A stretch of 5,644 nt of DNA from Bryobacteraceae bacterium (GTDB lineage Bacteria; Acidobacteriota; Terriglobia; Bryobacterales; Bryobacteraceae), in contig JACMLA010000162.1 in assembly GCA_014379815.1 (NCBI GenBank), positions 1-5,644 of the forward strand. The letters run 5' to 3'. The position numbers and the translations under genes are program-made. Positions 1 to 5,644 of the stretch are shown here, piece after piece (positions within the stretch are counted from its first letter, which is position 1; every line of letters starts with the position of its first letter). The notes under the pieces are model-generated. The model made no database searches. It saw only the letters and a list, made by a program, of their open reading frames with translations, and had not been told where the DNA came from.

Positions 1-1128
1 CACTTCCGGATCGGTATACGTGACGTGAGGAATCACCAGATGCGAGACCTTCTTCCCAGCTCCATCGAGCGCGTTGGCGACCACTAGCTTGCCCATTGCC
101 ATTGCCGCGTGCGTGTACTTTTCCGGACGGGCAACGTCTCCCGCCGCATAGATTGCCGGATTGGTTGTCCGAAGATGGTCGTCGACCTCTATACCCGACG
201 GACGAAATACCACCCCTGCAGCCTCCAGCGCCATCCCGTCTACGTTCACCTTGCGGCCAGCCGCCACCAACAGAACGTCGTATTCCAGCTCTTTCCCATC
301 GCTCAGAGTCAGTCGTTTGCGTCCACCGTCGACCTTCGTGACCTTTGCCCCAAGGTGGATTCGCACTCCGTCAGCGATCAGTTGCCTGGTCACGACCTCA
401 GAAGCCGAAACCGCCTCACCTGGTAAAAGTCTTTCTGCGGATCCAATTAGATCGACCTCGCTACCAAGTCTGCGAAACGCCTGGGCAAGTTCGCAGTTCA
501 CGATTCCGCCACCAATGCAGACTAGGCGTCGGGGCAGTGTTGTCAGTTCGAAAACAGTTTCATTCGTGAGATACTCGGCATCCGCCAACCCTGGCACGTC
601 AGGTACAGCAGGCCCGCTACCCGAAGCAATCAGGGCTTTCTGAAAGCGTAGCCGGTGTCCGTCCGCCTCCAGTGTGTCGGGGCTAACGAACCGGGCATCT
701 CCCAGGAACACGTCAATGCCCACTTCAGCGGCAACGGAAACTGCGTCAAAGCTGCCACTGAAGGCACGCATCTCTCTCACCCGGGTCATCACAGCGGCAA
801 AGTTGACGGCAGGTTCCCCGCTTAGCGTGTACCCAAACTTTTGTCCATCACCGGACTGGTGCACCGCACGCGCCGCACGAAGCAGGGTCTTGCTGGGAGT
901 ACAGCCAAAGTTGACACATGTACCGCCAGTCAGGTTCCGCTCGACCATCGCAACGGTGTGACCCTCCGATGCTGCCGTCACCGAAGCCGTCAGTCCAGCC
1001 GGTCCACCCCCAATCACGACCAGTTCGTAGATTTCTTTTGGTTTGGGTGCCTTCCAGTCGGTTGGGTGACCCTGAGCAATTGTCGTTCGGTTCGGCGCAT
1101 CAAACGGGGCAATCGTCGCAGCAGACAT
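1..1128 (-). CDS. MerA-like pyridine nucleotide-disulfide oxidoreductase (class I flavoprotein), 3' end cut off by window
   Basis: This minus-strand frame is open for 376 codons and runs off the left edge; the family is usually about 460-500 residues, so the C-terminal dimerisation domain is missing from view. I translated it directly. A 33-residue N-terminal extension without a heavy-metal (HMA) domain is followed by the FAD-binding GGGPAGL (residues 40-46), the redox-active disulfide GGTCVNFGCTPSK (Cys71, Cys76), an NAD(P)-binding GGGIVNCELA (206-215), and the second FAD motif YAAGDVA (327-333). VTYTDPEV at the end matches the start of the dimerisation domain in mercuric and dihydrolipoamide reductases. 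The start at 1128 has a good Shine-Dalgarno GAGGT (1133-1137) four bases upstream. These enzymes pass electrons from NAD(P)H through FAD to the Cys pair and then to a substrate in the cytoplasm. Mercury specificity cannot be judged, because the C-terminal Cys pair of MerA would lie outside the window and no mer genes are adjacent. Family assignment is firm, substrate is not. Confidence 0.93.
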   Translation of the reverse strand, partial: MSAATIAPFDAPNRTTIAQGHPTDWKAPKPKEIYELVVIGGGPAGLTASVTAASEGHTVAMVERNLTGGTCVNFGCTPSKTLLRAARAVHQSGDGQKFGYTLSGEPAVNFAAVMTRVREMRAFSGSFDAVSVAAEVGIDVFLGDARFVSPDTLEADGHRLRFQKALIASGSGPAVPDVPGLADAEYLTNETVFELTTLPRRLVCIGGGIVNCELAQAFRRLGSEVDLIGSAERLLPGEAVSASEVVTRQLIADGVRIHLGAKVTKVDGGRKRLTLSDGKELEYDVLLVAAGRKVNVDGMALEAAGVVFRPSGIEVDDHLRTTNPAIYAAGDVARPEKYTHAAMAMGKLVVANALDGAGKKVSHLVIPHVTYTDPEV

Positions 1129-1132
1129 AGCT

Positions 1133-1137
1133 ACCTC
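1133..1137 (-). promoter_or_regulatory. Shine-Dalgarno site of the flavoprotein gene
   Basis: On the minus strand GAGGT lies four bases before the ATG at 1128. It decides the start, giving the 33-residue extension ahead of the FAD-binding glycine motif. Confidence 0.7.
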
Positions 1138-1203
1138 ATACGGAAATCACAAACAGCCGCAGATTAGCACGCCAGCCTATCGCTTTGCCTGGTTACTTTC
1201 TGT

Positions 1204-1214
1204 CACAATTTGTG
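1204..1214. promoter_or_regulatory. Possible operator: 5-1-5 palindrome in the divergent intergenic region
   Basis: CACAA-T-TTGTG is a perfect inverted repeat of five-base arms around one base. It sits in the 149 bp between the two divergent starts at 1128 (-) and 1278 (+), where a regulator controlling both genes could bind. I could not find convincing -35/-10 boxes on either strand here. Such a short palindrome can occur by chance, so this is only a candidate. Confidence 0.22.
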
Positions 1215-1277
1215 TGTGCAAAGGCGGAGCGGCGCTGGCACTCGGGAATGAACTCCATAGAAAAGGAACTGCAAAAA

Positions 1278-1580
1278 ATGGTCACAGTAGGACTACTCGT
1301 TCGATTAGAAGCAAAGCCCGGTAAAGAGCAGGAAGTTGCGGAGTTTCTGAAGAGCGCGCTGCCACTGGCAGAAGCGGAGCCAAACACAACGGCGTGGTTT
1401 GCCTGGCAGATAGGACCCTCTACGTTCGGCGTCTACGACGTATTCCCGGATGATACCGGTCGACAGGCACACCTCGCAGGACAGATTGCTGCAGCGCTAA
1501 TGGAAAAAGCTTCTGAACTACTAGCGGGCCCCCCGAAGATTGAACATCTGGACATTCTCGCAGCCAAGCTCAAAAACTAA
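1278..1580 (+). CDS. Antibiotic biosynthesis monooxygenase (ABM) domain protein / putative quinol monooxygenase
   Basis: A 100-residue cytoplasmic protein with no signal peptide, the size of a single dimeric alpha+beta (ferredoxin-like) ABM domain. Family-like features are the opening strand VGLLVRLEAKPGKEQEVAEFL (split here as VGLLVRLEAK then PGKEQEVAEFL, residues 4-24), the central strands TTAWFAWQIG and TFGVYDVF (38-57), and the helix with His66 in GRQAHLAGQIAAAL (61-74). Members oxidise quinols or polyketide-like substrates, or act as small redox-stress proteins, often without a cofactor; the substrate here is unknown. I chose the ATG at 1278, preceded by AAAGGAA (1262-1268) with a slightly long spacer of about ten bases. 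The reading frame stays open upstream to a TTG at 1185 and has another ATG at 1248, but those extra residues are polar, do not resemble the family, and have no good ribosome binding site. It is divergent from the flavoprotein gene, which allows shared regulation but does not prove it. Confidence 0.82.
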   Translation: MVTVGLLVRLEAKPGKEQEVAEFLKSALPLAEAEPNTTAWFAWQIGPSTFGVYDVFPDDTGRQAHLAGQIAAALMEKASELLAGPPKIEHLDILAAKLKN

Positions 1581-1595
1581 AAACAAAACCTCTGT

Positions 1596-1633
1596 GCGCA
1601 TCGATGAGAGTCCGCGGACCTTCCTCGATGCGC
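1596..1633. terminator. Long hairpin in convergent gap; probable terminator, best for leftward transcription
   Basis: GCGCATCGA (1596-1604) pairs perfectly with TCGATGCGC (1625-1633). The pairing continues inward to GTCC/GGAC around a GC centre at 1614-1615, giving an 18-pair arm with two mismatches and one G-U pair. On the minus strand the hairpin is followed within a few bases by a T-rich tract (complement of the A-rich 1575-1588), as expected for an intrinsic terminator of the leftward gene ending at 1667. On the plus strand there is no T-run after it, so termination of the ABM gene would be weaker or factor-aided. Confidence 0.6.
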
Positions 1634-1653
1634 CCCATTAGTAATGCGCCCCA
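1628..1653. repeat. Short direct repeat, two copies of ATGCGCCCCA
   Basis: The ten bases ATGCGCCCCA occur at 1628-1637 and again at 1644-1653, separated by TTAGTA. The first copy overlaps the right arm of the hairpin. No function can be assigned; it may be a local duplication. Confidence 0.5.
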
Positions 1654-1666
1654 GTCTCGATTCAAC

Positions 1667-2272
1667 CTACAAACATTTCAGCCTGCCATCGTCGTTAGAC
1701 AAATCTCTCCCGCAGGCAGCAGCCACAGACGTGCTTGCCCACCCGCCTGAGCGGTTCTTGCACTCCGCATACAACTGGCCATTGACTACGCGCGCACCTC
1801 GGCAGGAACGCTGATACGTGCCATACGGCAGGGTACAAGCCAGCGCGCCGTCGGTATTGTAGATCTCGTAATTGCAGTAACCAAGCGGGAGCGAGGCCTC
1901 CTTCCAGCTGCCGCGAACATTGCGGCAAGTAGCGTAAAGCGTGTTCTTTTCCACATTCAGGTTGCGGCAACTTGCCTTGTAACTGCCGCCGGGCAGTGCG
2001 CCGTCTCCCTTGCTGCAAGTCAGGTAGCCGTCTAGGTTTTCGATGCCGGACCGGCAAGTCTTGTACTGAAACACCGTTGACGTGTTGTACTGGCTGTTCA
2101 TCTTCTTGCATACTGCGGTCAAATCTCCACCACTCGCCACGCAGTTGTCGCAGCTCTGGCGGTAGCTTCCCGCCGGAAGATTCACCGCGGCACCGCAATC
2201 CGCAAGTGCGACCGATCCTTGTATCAACATCGTCGCAAGCAGTGTCAGAAAAATTGTCTTGAATAGATTCAT
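1667..2272 (-). CDS. Secreted cyanovirin-N homology (CVNH) protein with three repeats
   Basis: From the ATG at 2272 the protein has 201 residues. It begins with a clear Sec signal peptide: MNLFK, a hydrophobic core, and a likely cut after VALA (residue 24). The mature part consists of three tandem CVNH-type repeats, starting at GSYRQSC (35-41), GSYKASC (96-102) and GTYQRSC (151-157). Each has a middle L-x-A-x-C-like segment (LTAVC, LYATC, LYAEC) and ends in a (D)G-x-L-x-C segment (DGYLTC, DGALAC, DGRLKC). Each repeat carries four cysteines at nearly equal spacing. Mature protein has 14 Cys, an even number consistent with disulfides in the periplasm or outside. Cyanovirin-N itself, with two such repeats, binds high-mannose glycans; sugar binding here is inferred. 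In-frame alternatives are ATG at 2284 and GTG at 2344. None has a strong Shine-Dalgarno; the signal peptide favours 2272 or 2284. It stands alone, convergent with the ABM gene, with a hairpin terminator downstream. Confidence 0.87.
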   Translation of the reverse strand: MNLFKTIFLTLLATMLIQGSVALADCGAAVNLPAGSYRQSCDNCVASGGDLTAVCKKMNSQYNTSTVFQYKTCRSGIENLDGYLTCSKGDGALPGGSYKASCRNLNVEKNTLYATCRNVRGSWKEASLPLGYCNYEIYNTDGALACTLPYGTYQRSCRGARVVNGQLYAECKNRSGGWASTSVAAACGRDLSNDDGRLKCL

Positions 2273-2439
2273 CGGGTGTCTCATGGCTAGAAGTGTTTTC
2301 CAGCCCACCGGCGTTTCAAGACCGCAAGAAAAAGCGTGGCCCACTCCGTGAAACAGTCAACACTTTTTCGATCTGATTCAGTCACACAGGCAAGGTGAGA
2401 GACATTCGCCGAGCGGGCGCGCCTGAAACATAACCGGGC

Positions 2440-2444
2440 AGGAG
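2440..2444 (+). promoter_or_regulatory. Shine-Dalgarno site retained ahead of the alcohol dehydrogenase remnant
   Basis: AGGAG lies six bases before the ATG at 2451, a near-ideal spacing and the best ribosome binding site in the window. It shows that the start of the broken gene is the original one and that the 35-residue leftover may still be translated. Confidence 0.6.
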
Positions 2445-2450
2445 AGCAAG

Positions 2451-2584
2451 ATGAAAACACTCGTATATCACGGCACGAAAGGCCAGATCGCGTTTGATTT
2501 CGTTTCTTTCTGGTTTAAAGGGCAGAAAATCGGAACTGGCCAGGCCAATGGGACCTGATCACCGCCGGTAAAGCAAAGCCCTCA
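2451..2584 (+). pseudogene. Collapsed remnant of a zinc-dependent alcohol dehydrogenase (MDR family)
   Basis: The frame from ATG 2451 to TGA 2556-2558 encodes only 35 residues. Its first part, MKTLVYHG...GQIAFD, resembles the N-terminus of Zn-dependent alcohol/formaldehyde dehydrogenases (MKALVYHGPG-type). It then passes directly into FWFKGQKIGTGQAN, which resembles the (K)GQ.IGTGQANVK segment that the family carries near its C-terminus. In another frame, two bases later, 2552-2584 reads DLITAGKAKPS, matching the next family segment (LRDLI.AGRAKPS). The order is right, but some 250 or more central residues are gone, as are about nine residues between QAN and DLI; a net loss near 25 bases explains the frame change. 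The usual continuation (IVSHELPL-like) after KPS is not visible. Both the catalytic zinc domain and the coenzyme domain are absent, so it cannot be an active enzyme. The family resemblance is from memory of conserved motifs, not from a search. The alternative is a chance small ORF, which I consider less likely given three ordered matches. Confidence 0.68.
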
Positions 2585-2628
2585 GTCAAAAAAACCCGCC
2601 GCATAGTATCTAAAGGAAGCTAGCGCTC

Positions 2629-3969
2629 ATGGTGTTTCCTGGCTTGGTTTTGGCGTTGCTGGCGCAGGCGGGCGAGGATCCCACATCTCTCCTGCAAAGA
2701 GTTCGGGAGAGCGTAGTTCAAAACGTCGGCAGGTTGCCAAAATATACGTGCGTTCAGACGATAACGCGGTTACGGTTTCAGCAAACCAAATCTGTCGGTT
2801 TACCTGCCTCCTGCGCACAGGTAATCGACCGCGCTTTGGAGACAAGGCGAGACGGCGGCCTCAGATTAGCTTCGAAGAACCAGCTTCGACTCGAGGTTGC
2901 GGTTTTCGAGGGGCAGGAAATCTTCTCGTGGGCAGGAGACAAACTCTTCTCCGCACAAAGTGTAGATGAACTCGTGGGCGACGGAACTACGGGAAGCGGT
3001 GACTTTGGATCTTTCACCATCAGCATATTCGCCACCGATGCCGCGGTGTTCGATTACCTCGGCGAAAAGGTAGCTAGCGATGGCGAGCGCTTTGCCACAT
3101 ACGGGTATCGGGTGCCAGTCGAAATGAGTCGTTATCAGATGAGACTGCCAGCGGGCAGTGCTGTTATGAGTTACCGGGGCCAGTTTTGGGTTGACCCTCG
3201 GAGTGCCGATCTGCACCGTCTCACCATCGAGGCGGATAAACCTCCGCGCGAGAGTGGCGTCTGCGGCGTGACCACAGAAATGATTTACCACAGAGTCCGG
3301 ATTGGTCCGGGGACATTCCTGATGCCTCAGAGATCTGTGTTGACCATGATCGACCTGAGTGGCGCGAAGGCGGTGAACGAGACGTCCTATGCGTCGTGCC
3401 GCGAGTATAAGAGCGAATCGACCCTGCTTTTCCAGGAGGTCCCGCCAGAACGCGAGGGTACGACGACCACAGTGTCGGAGTCTCCATTGCCGGCTGGGTC
3501 GCGCCTCCCGGGTGGTTTGCGATTAGATGTAAGGCTTAAGACTCCGATCGATTCGAAGACGACCGCTAATGGCGATCTCATCCAAGGCACTCTGGCGAAA
3601 CCGATTCGCGGTGCCGATGGCAGAGTGCTCGTAGAGGCAGGCGCGGTCCTCTATGGCAGGGTGATGCGTTTGGAACAGCGCTTCCTGCCCACACGCTACT
3701 TTGTGCTCGGCTTGCGCTTCGATTCCCTGAAGGTGGACGGCAAAACCGTTCCGTTAACGCTTGTAGCGTTGCCTGCAAGGGACTCAGGGGTTGCCGGGTC
3801 GCAGAGTACAGACCGGCTGCAACTGCAACCCAGAGCCGCTGGGATCGGTCCGTTCCCTATCGAGAGCCGGCCGGGTGTCGGCACGTTCCTCTTCCGGCAA
3901 CGTGACCGACTCGAACTCGACAGGAAGTTCCTGACGGAATGGGAGACCCGCAGCCCGGCCCTCCAGTAG
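2629..3969 (+). CDS. Probable exported protein of unknown function, acidobacterial type, two-part
   Basis: This 446-residue protein belongs to no enzyme family I can name. A short hydrophobic start (MVFPGLVLALLAQAG) looks like a brief signal peptide. The N-terminal part (about 20-270) begins LLQRVRESV...LPKYTCVQTITR, a motif I associate with hypothetical exported proteins of Acidobacteria. It includes YRGQFWVDPRSADLHRLTIEAD (parts: YRGQFWVDP at 182-190, LHRLTIEAD at 195-203), reminiscent of LolA/MucB-like beta-sheet proteins in which a strand carries an 'FWVDP' turn. Four cysteines (41, 62, 212, 257) could form two disulfides. After a Ser/Thr/Pro-rich linker (about 270-293), the C-terminal part (295-380) has GLRLDVRLKTPIDSKT, GDLIQGTLAKPI, VLVEAGAVLYGRV, a beta-rich pattern similar to domains that handle 'release then recapture' strands in TrbI/VirB10-like proteins, but this is only a resemblance. 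Start ATG 2629 follows AAGGAA with a spacer of 10-11 bases. It converges on fhs, 23 bp away. Confidence 0.8.
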   Translation: MVFPGLVLALLAQAGEDPTSLLQRVRESVVQNVGRLPKYTCVQTITRLRFQQTKSVGLPASCAQVIDRALETRRDGGLRLASKNQLRLEVAVFEGQEIFSWAGDKLFSAQSVDELVGDGTTGSGDFGSFTISIFATDAAVFDYLGEKVASDGERFATYGYRVPVEMSRYQMRLPAGSAVMSYRGQFWVDPRSADLHRLTIEADKPPRESGVCGVTTEMIYHRVRIGPGTFLMPQRSVLTMIDLSGAKAVNETSYASCREYKSESTLLFQEVPPEREGTTTTVSESPLPAGSRLPGGLRLDVRLKTPIDSKTTANGDLIQGTLAKPIRGADGRVLVEAGAVLYGRVMRLEQRFLPTRYFVLGLRFDSLKVDGKTVPLTLVALPARDSGVAGSQSTDRLQLQPRAAGIGPFPIESRPGVGTFLFRQRDRLELDRKFLTEWETRSPALQ

Positions 3970-3992
3970 CGTGCGCCCCGTCTAATCCGCCG

Positions 3993-5609
3993 CTAGGACA
4001 TCCCGGTAATTTCGCCCTCTGCGTCGACGTCGATCCCAATCGCCCGCGAGTCCTTCGGCAATCCCGGCATTAAGACAATACTGCCGGAAATGGCAACCAG
4101 GAAGCCTGCTCCCGCGGAGAGCTTCACATCCGTGATATGCAGCGTCCAGCCCGCAGGGGCTCCAAAGAGCTTGGGATCATCTGAGAACGAATATTGAGTC
4201 TTGGCAATGCAAACCGGAAGGCGGCCGTACCCCCACCCGGCAAACTCAGTTAACTTCTGTGCTGCCCGTTCGCTGTACTCAACATTCGCGGCACCATAGA
4301 CCTTTTGGGCCACCTTCAGGATCTTCTCTTCCGCCGTATCCTCCCCGGAGTACGCCCTGCGCAACGAAGGACGGGGATGTGAGTCAATGGCTAGCACGAC
4401 TGCTTCCGCGAGAGCTGCTGCTCCCTCGCCGCCCTTGGCAAAAGCCTCCGACAAAGCGCTGGTCACATCCTGTTGTCGGCAGAAACTCTGGACCGATTCC
4501 AGTTGCTCCTCTGTGTCTTTCGGAAATCGATTGATGGCGACGACAGCCGGGACTCCGAATTCACGCAAGTTGGCGATGTGTTTCTGCAGGTTGACAAACC
4601 CGCGTTCCAATTCTCCTTCGCCCTGATTCCGCAAGCTCTGGACGGTGGTCACCAGAACCGCGGCACTTGGCTCCAGGCCGGATGAGGGTATCACCAGATC
4701 CATATACTTCTCAAAGCCAAGGTCGGACGCAAACCCCACTTCATTAACCACGTAATCTGCTAATCGCAGCCCCATTTCCTGAGACACGACACTGCTGGTT
4801 CCATGCGCAATATTGGCAAACGGCCCGCAATGAACCAGCGCAGGCGTACCGTCCGTCGTTTGCACCAGATTTGGCAGAAATGCATCGCTCAGCAATGCCA
4901 TCATGCCTCCAATCCCTCTCAGTTCTACCGCTCGGACCGGCCGGCCATCGCGCGCTCTTCCAATGACAATGGAGCCCAGCCTCTGCCGCAGATCGTCCCG
5001 ATCCCGCGCCAGCGACAGGATGGCCATGACCTCCGATGCGGCCGTGATCAGAAACTCACTGTTCCTGTTACTTCCCTGCCGTTTTCCGCCAACACTCAAT
5101 GTGATCTGACGGAGCGAGCGATCATTCATGTCGAGCGCGCGGGGCCACGTAATACCCTCCGGATCGAGCTCCAGATCGTTGCCGTGGAACAAGTGCGCGT
5201 CAATCAGCGCCGAGAGCAGATTGTGGGCTGATGTAATCGCATGAAAATCACCATGAAAATGCAGGTTGATCTTATCGCGGGGTTCCAGCGACGAGCGTCC
5301 TGCGCCGGCCGCACCACCCTTCATGCCGAAGACAGGTCCTAGCGACGGCTCGCGCGAAGTGATTACCGCTTTCTTGCCGATCCGCTCCAGTCCCTGGACC
5401 AGACCGATGGCTGTCACCGTTTTGCCTTCACCGGATACAGTCGGCGTCGTCGCGGTCACCAGAATCAACTTCCCCCGGCGCGGCAGATCCGGATCTTTCA
5501 GAAGCTCGAGCTTTAACTTGGCTCCATATGGCCCCAGTTGCTCAACATACTTTCGAGGTACTTCTAACTTGTCCGCGATTGCCTGAATCGGTAGTAGCGC
5601 TTTACTCAT
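3993..5609 (-). CDS. fhs: Formate-tetrahydrofolate ligase (10-formyl-THF synthetase), divergent short form
   Basis: Fhs catalyses ATP-dependent joining of formate to tetrahydrofolate, giving 10-formyl-THF for purine, formyl-Met and one-carbon metabolism in the cytoplasm. The 538-residue protein (family about 555-560) is complete. Visible motifs, in order: PIQAIADKL (7-15), P-loop TPTVSGEGKT (55-64, Lys63), REPSLGPVFGMKGGAAG (86-102), INLHFHGDFHAIT (114-126), DMNDRSLR (160-167), ASEVMAIL (191-198), PNLVQT (246-251), GPFANIAHG (262-270), GVPAVVAINRFP (352-363), ALSEAFAKGGEG (385-396), and PVCIAKTQYSFSDDP (465-479) near the C-terminus. Departures from the usual sequence are an Ala-Gly-Arg where GGGY is expected (103-105), Cys261 before GPFANIAHG, and a changed, shortened segment at 320-334. 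The ATG at 5609 is fixed by an in-frame TGA two codons upstream; AGGA touches the ATG, so the functional Shine-Dalgarno may be the GGTG just before it. No other folate gene is in view. Orthology is firm; kinetic competence is inferred. Confidence 0.95.
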   Translation of the reverse strand: MSKALLPIQAIADKLEVPRKYVEQLGPYGAKLKLELLKDPDLPRRGKLILVTATTPTVSGEGKTVTAIGLVQGLERIGKKAVITSREPSLGPVFGMKGGAAGAGRSSLEPRDKINLHFHGDFHAITSAHNLLSALIDAHLFHGNDLELDPEGITWPRALDMNDRSLRQITLSVGGKRQGSNRNSEFLITAASEVMAILSLARDRDDLRQRLGSIVIGRARDGRPVRAVELRGIGGMMALLSDAFLPNLVQTTDGTPALVHCGPFANIAHGTSSVVSQEMGLRLADYVVNEVGFASDLGFEKYMDLVIPSSGLEPSAAVLVTTVQSLRNQGEGELERGFVNLQKHIANLREFGVPAVVAINRFPKDTEEQLESVQSFCRQQDVTSALSEAFAKGGEGAAALAEAVVLAIDSHPRPSLRRAYSGEDTAEEKILKVAQKVYGAANVEYSERAAQKLTEFAGWGYGRLPVCIAKTQYSFSDDPKLFGAPAGWTLHITDVKLSAGAGFLVAISGSIVLMPGLPKDSRAIGIDVDAEGEITGMS

Positions 5610-5644
5610 TCCTCACCACAATAGAAGATGCCGGACCGCCGACC

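Noticed and set aside
161..643. 160-residue plus-strand open frame opposite the flavoprotein
   Set aside because: It is Ser/Arg/Pro-rich with no family features and lies antisense to a gene with clear FAD, Cys-pair and NAD motifs; it is a shadow.
1..1128. Mercury-resistance operon
   Set aside because: No merR, merT or merP beside it, no HMA domain at the N-terminus, and the diagnostic C-terminal cysteines are outside the window.
1185..1277. Extended N-terminus for the ABM protein from a TTG at 1185
   Set aside because: TTG start without a Shine-Dalgarno, added residues unlike the family, and the ATG at 1278 gives the standard single-domain length.
1695..2198. 167-residue minus-strand frame overlapping the CVNH gene
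   Set aside because: It is the neighbouring frame of the same strand, rich in Arg and Gln; the CVNH frame has a signal peptide and three regular repeats, so it is the real one.
2273..2344. Longer CVNH start at GTG 2344
   Set aside because: It would place about 24 non-hydrophobic residues before the signal peptide, which is unusual; starts at 2272 or 2284 fit export better.
2416..2423. Eight-base palindrome GGCGCGCC
   Set aside because: Short GC-only palindromes are expected by chance in GC-rich DNA and it has no T-run or loop to make a terminator.
2866..3291. 141-residue minus-strand frame within the 446-residue protein gene
   Set aside because: No recognisable motif or ribosome binding site and fully antisense to the longer frame.
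3970..3992. Possible terminator between the converging 446-residue protein gene and fhs
   Set aside because: The 23 bp gap shows no inverted repeat or T-tract that I can find.
4803..5231. 142-residue plus-strand open frame inside fhs
   Set aside because: Composition is Arg/Gln-rich and it is wholly antisense to well-conserved Fhs sequence; no independent evidence for a gene.

Overview
The window looks like a stretch of chromosome from an environmental bacterium, most probably an Acidobacteriota member (Solibacter/Bryobacter-like). This rests on the style of the 446-residue secreted protein at 2629-3969, which I recognise as typical of acidobacterial genomes, and on moderately GC-rich, Sec-exporting, Shine-Dalgarno-using genes. 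No marker gene fixes the taxonomy, so this is an inference.

Layout, left to right. 1-1128 (-): the N-terminal 376 residues of a MerA-like / dihydrolipoamide-dehydrogenase-like flavoprotein disulfide reductase, cut by the window edge. 1129-1277: a divergent intergenic region with a short palindrome. 1278-1580 (+): a 100-residue antibiotic-biosynthesis-monooxygenase (ABM)-type protein. 1581-1666: a convergent gap with a long hairpin that probably ends leftward transcription. 1667-2272 (-): a secreted protein made of three cyanovirin-N-type repeats. 2451-2584 (+): a collapsed remnant of a zinc-dependent alcohol dehydrogenase gene that keeps its ribosome binding site and start. 2629-3969 (+): the large probably exported protein of unknown function. 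3993-5609 (-): a divergent, slightly short formate-tetrahydrofolate ligase.

Almost every neighbour is on the opposite strand, so there is no obvious multigene operon and the genes should not be read as one pathway. The flavoprotein and the ABM protein are divergent over 149 bp and could share control; both belong to redox families. Fhs feeds one-carbon metabolism independently. The most interesting items are the odd number of cyanovirin-type repeats with a regular four-cysteine pattern, the alcohol dehydrogenase gene ghost, and the loss of both classical signature motifs in an otherwise well-preserved formate-tetrahydrofolate ligase. I found no RNA gene, CRISPR array, insertion sequence or defence system.
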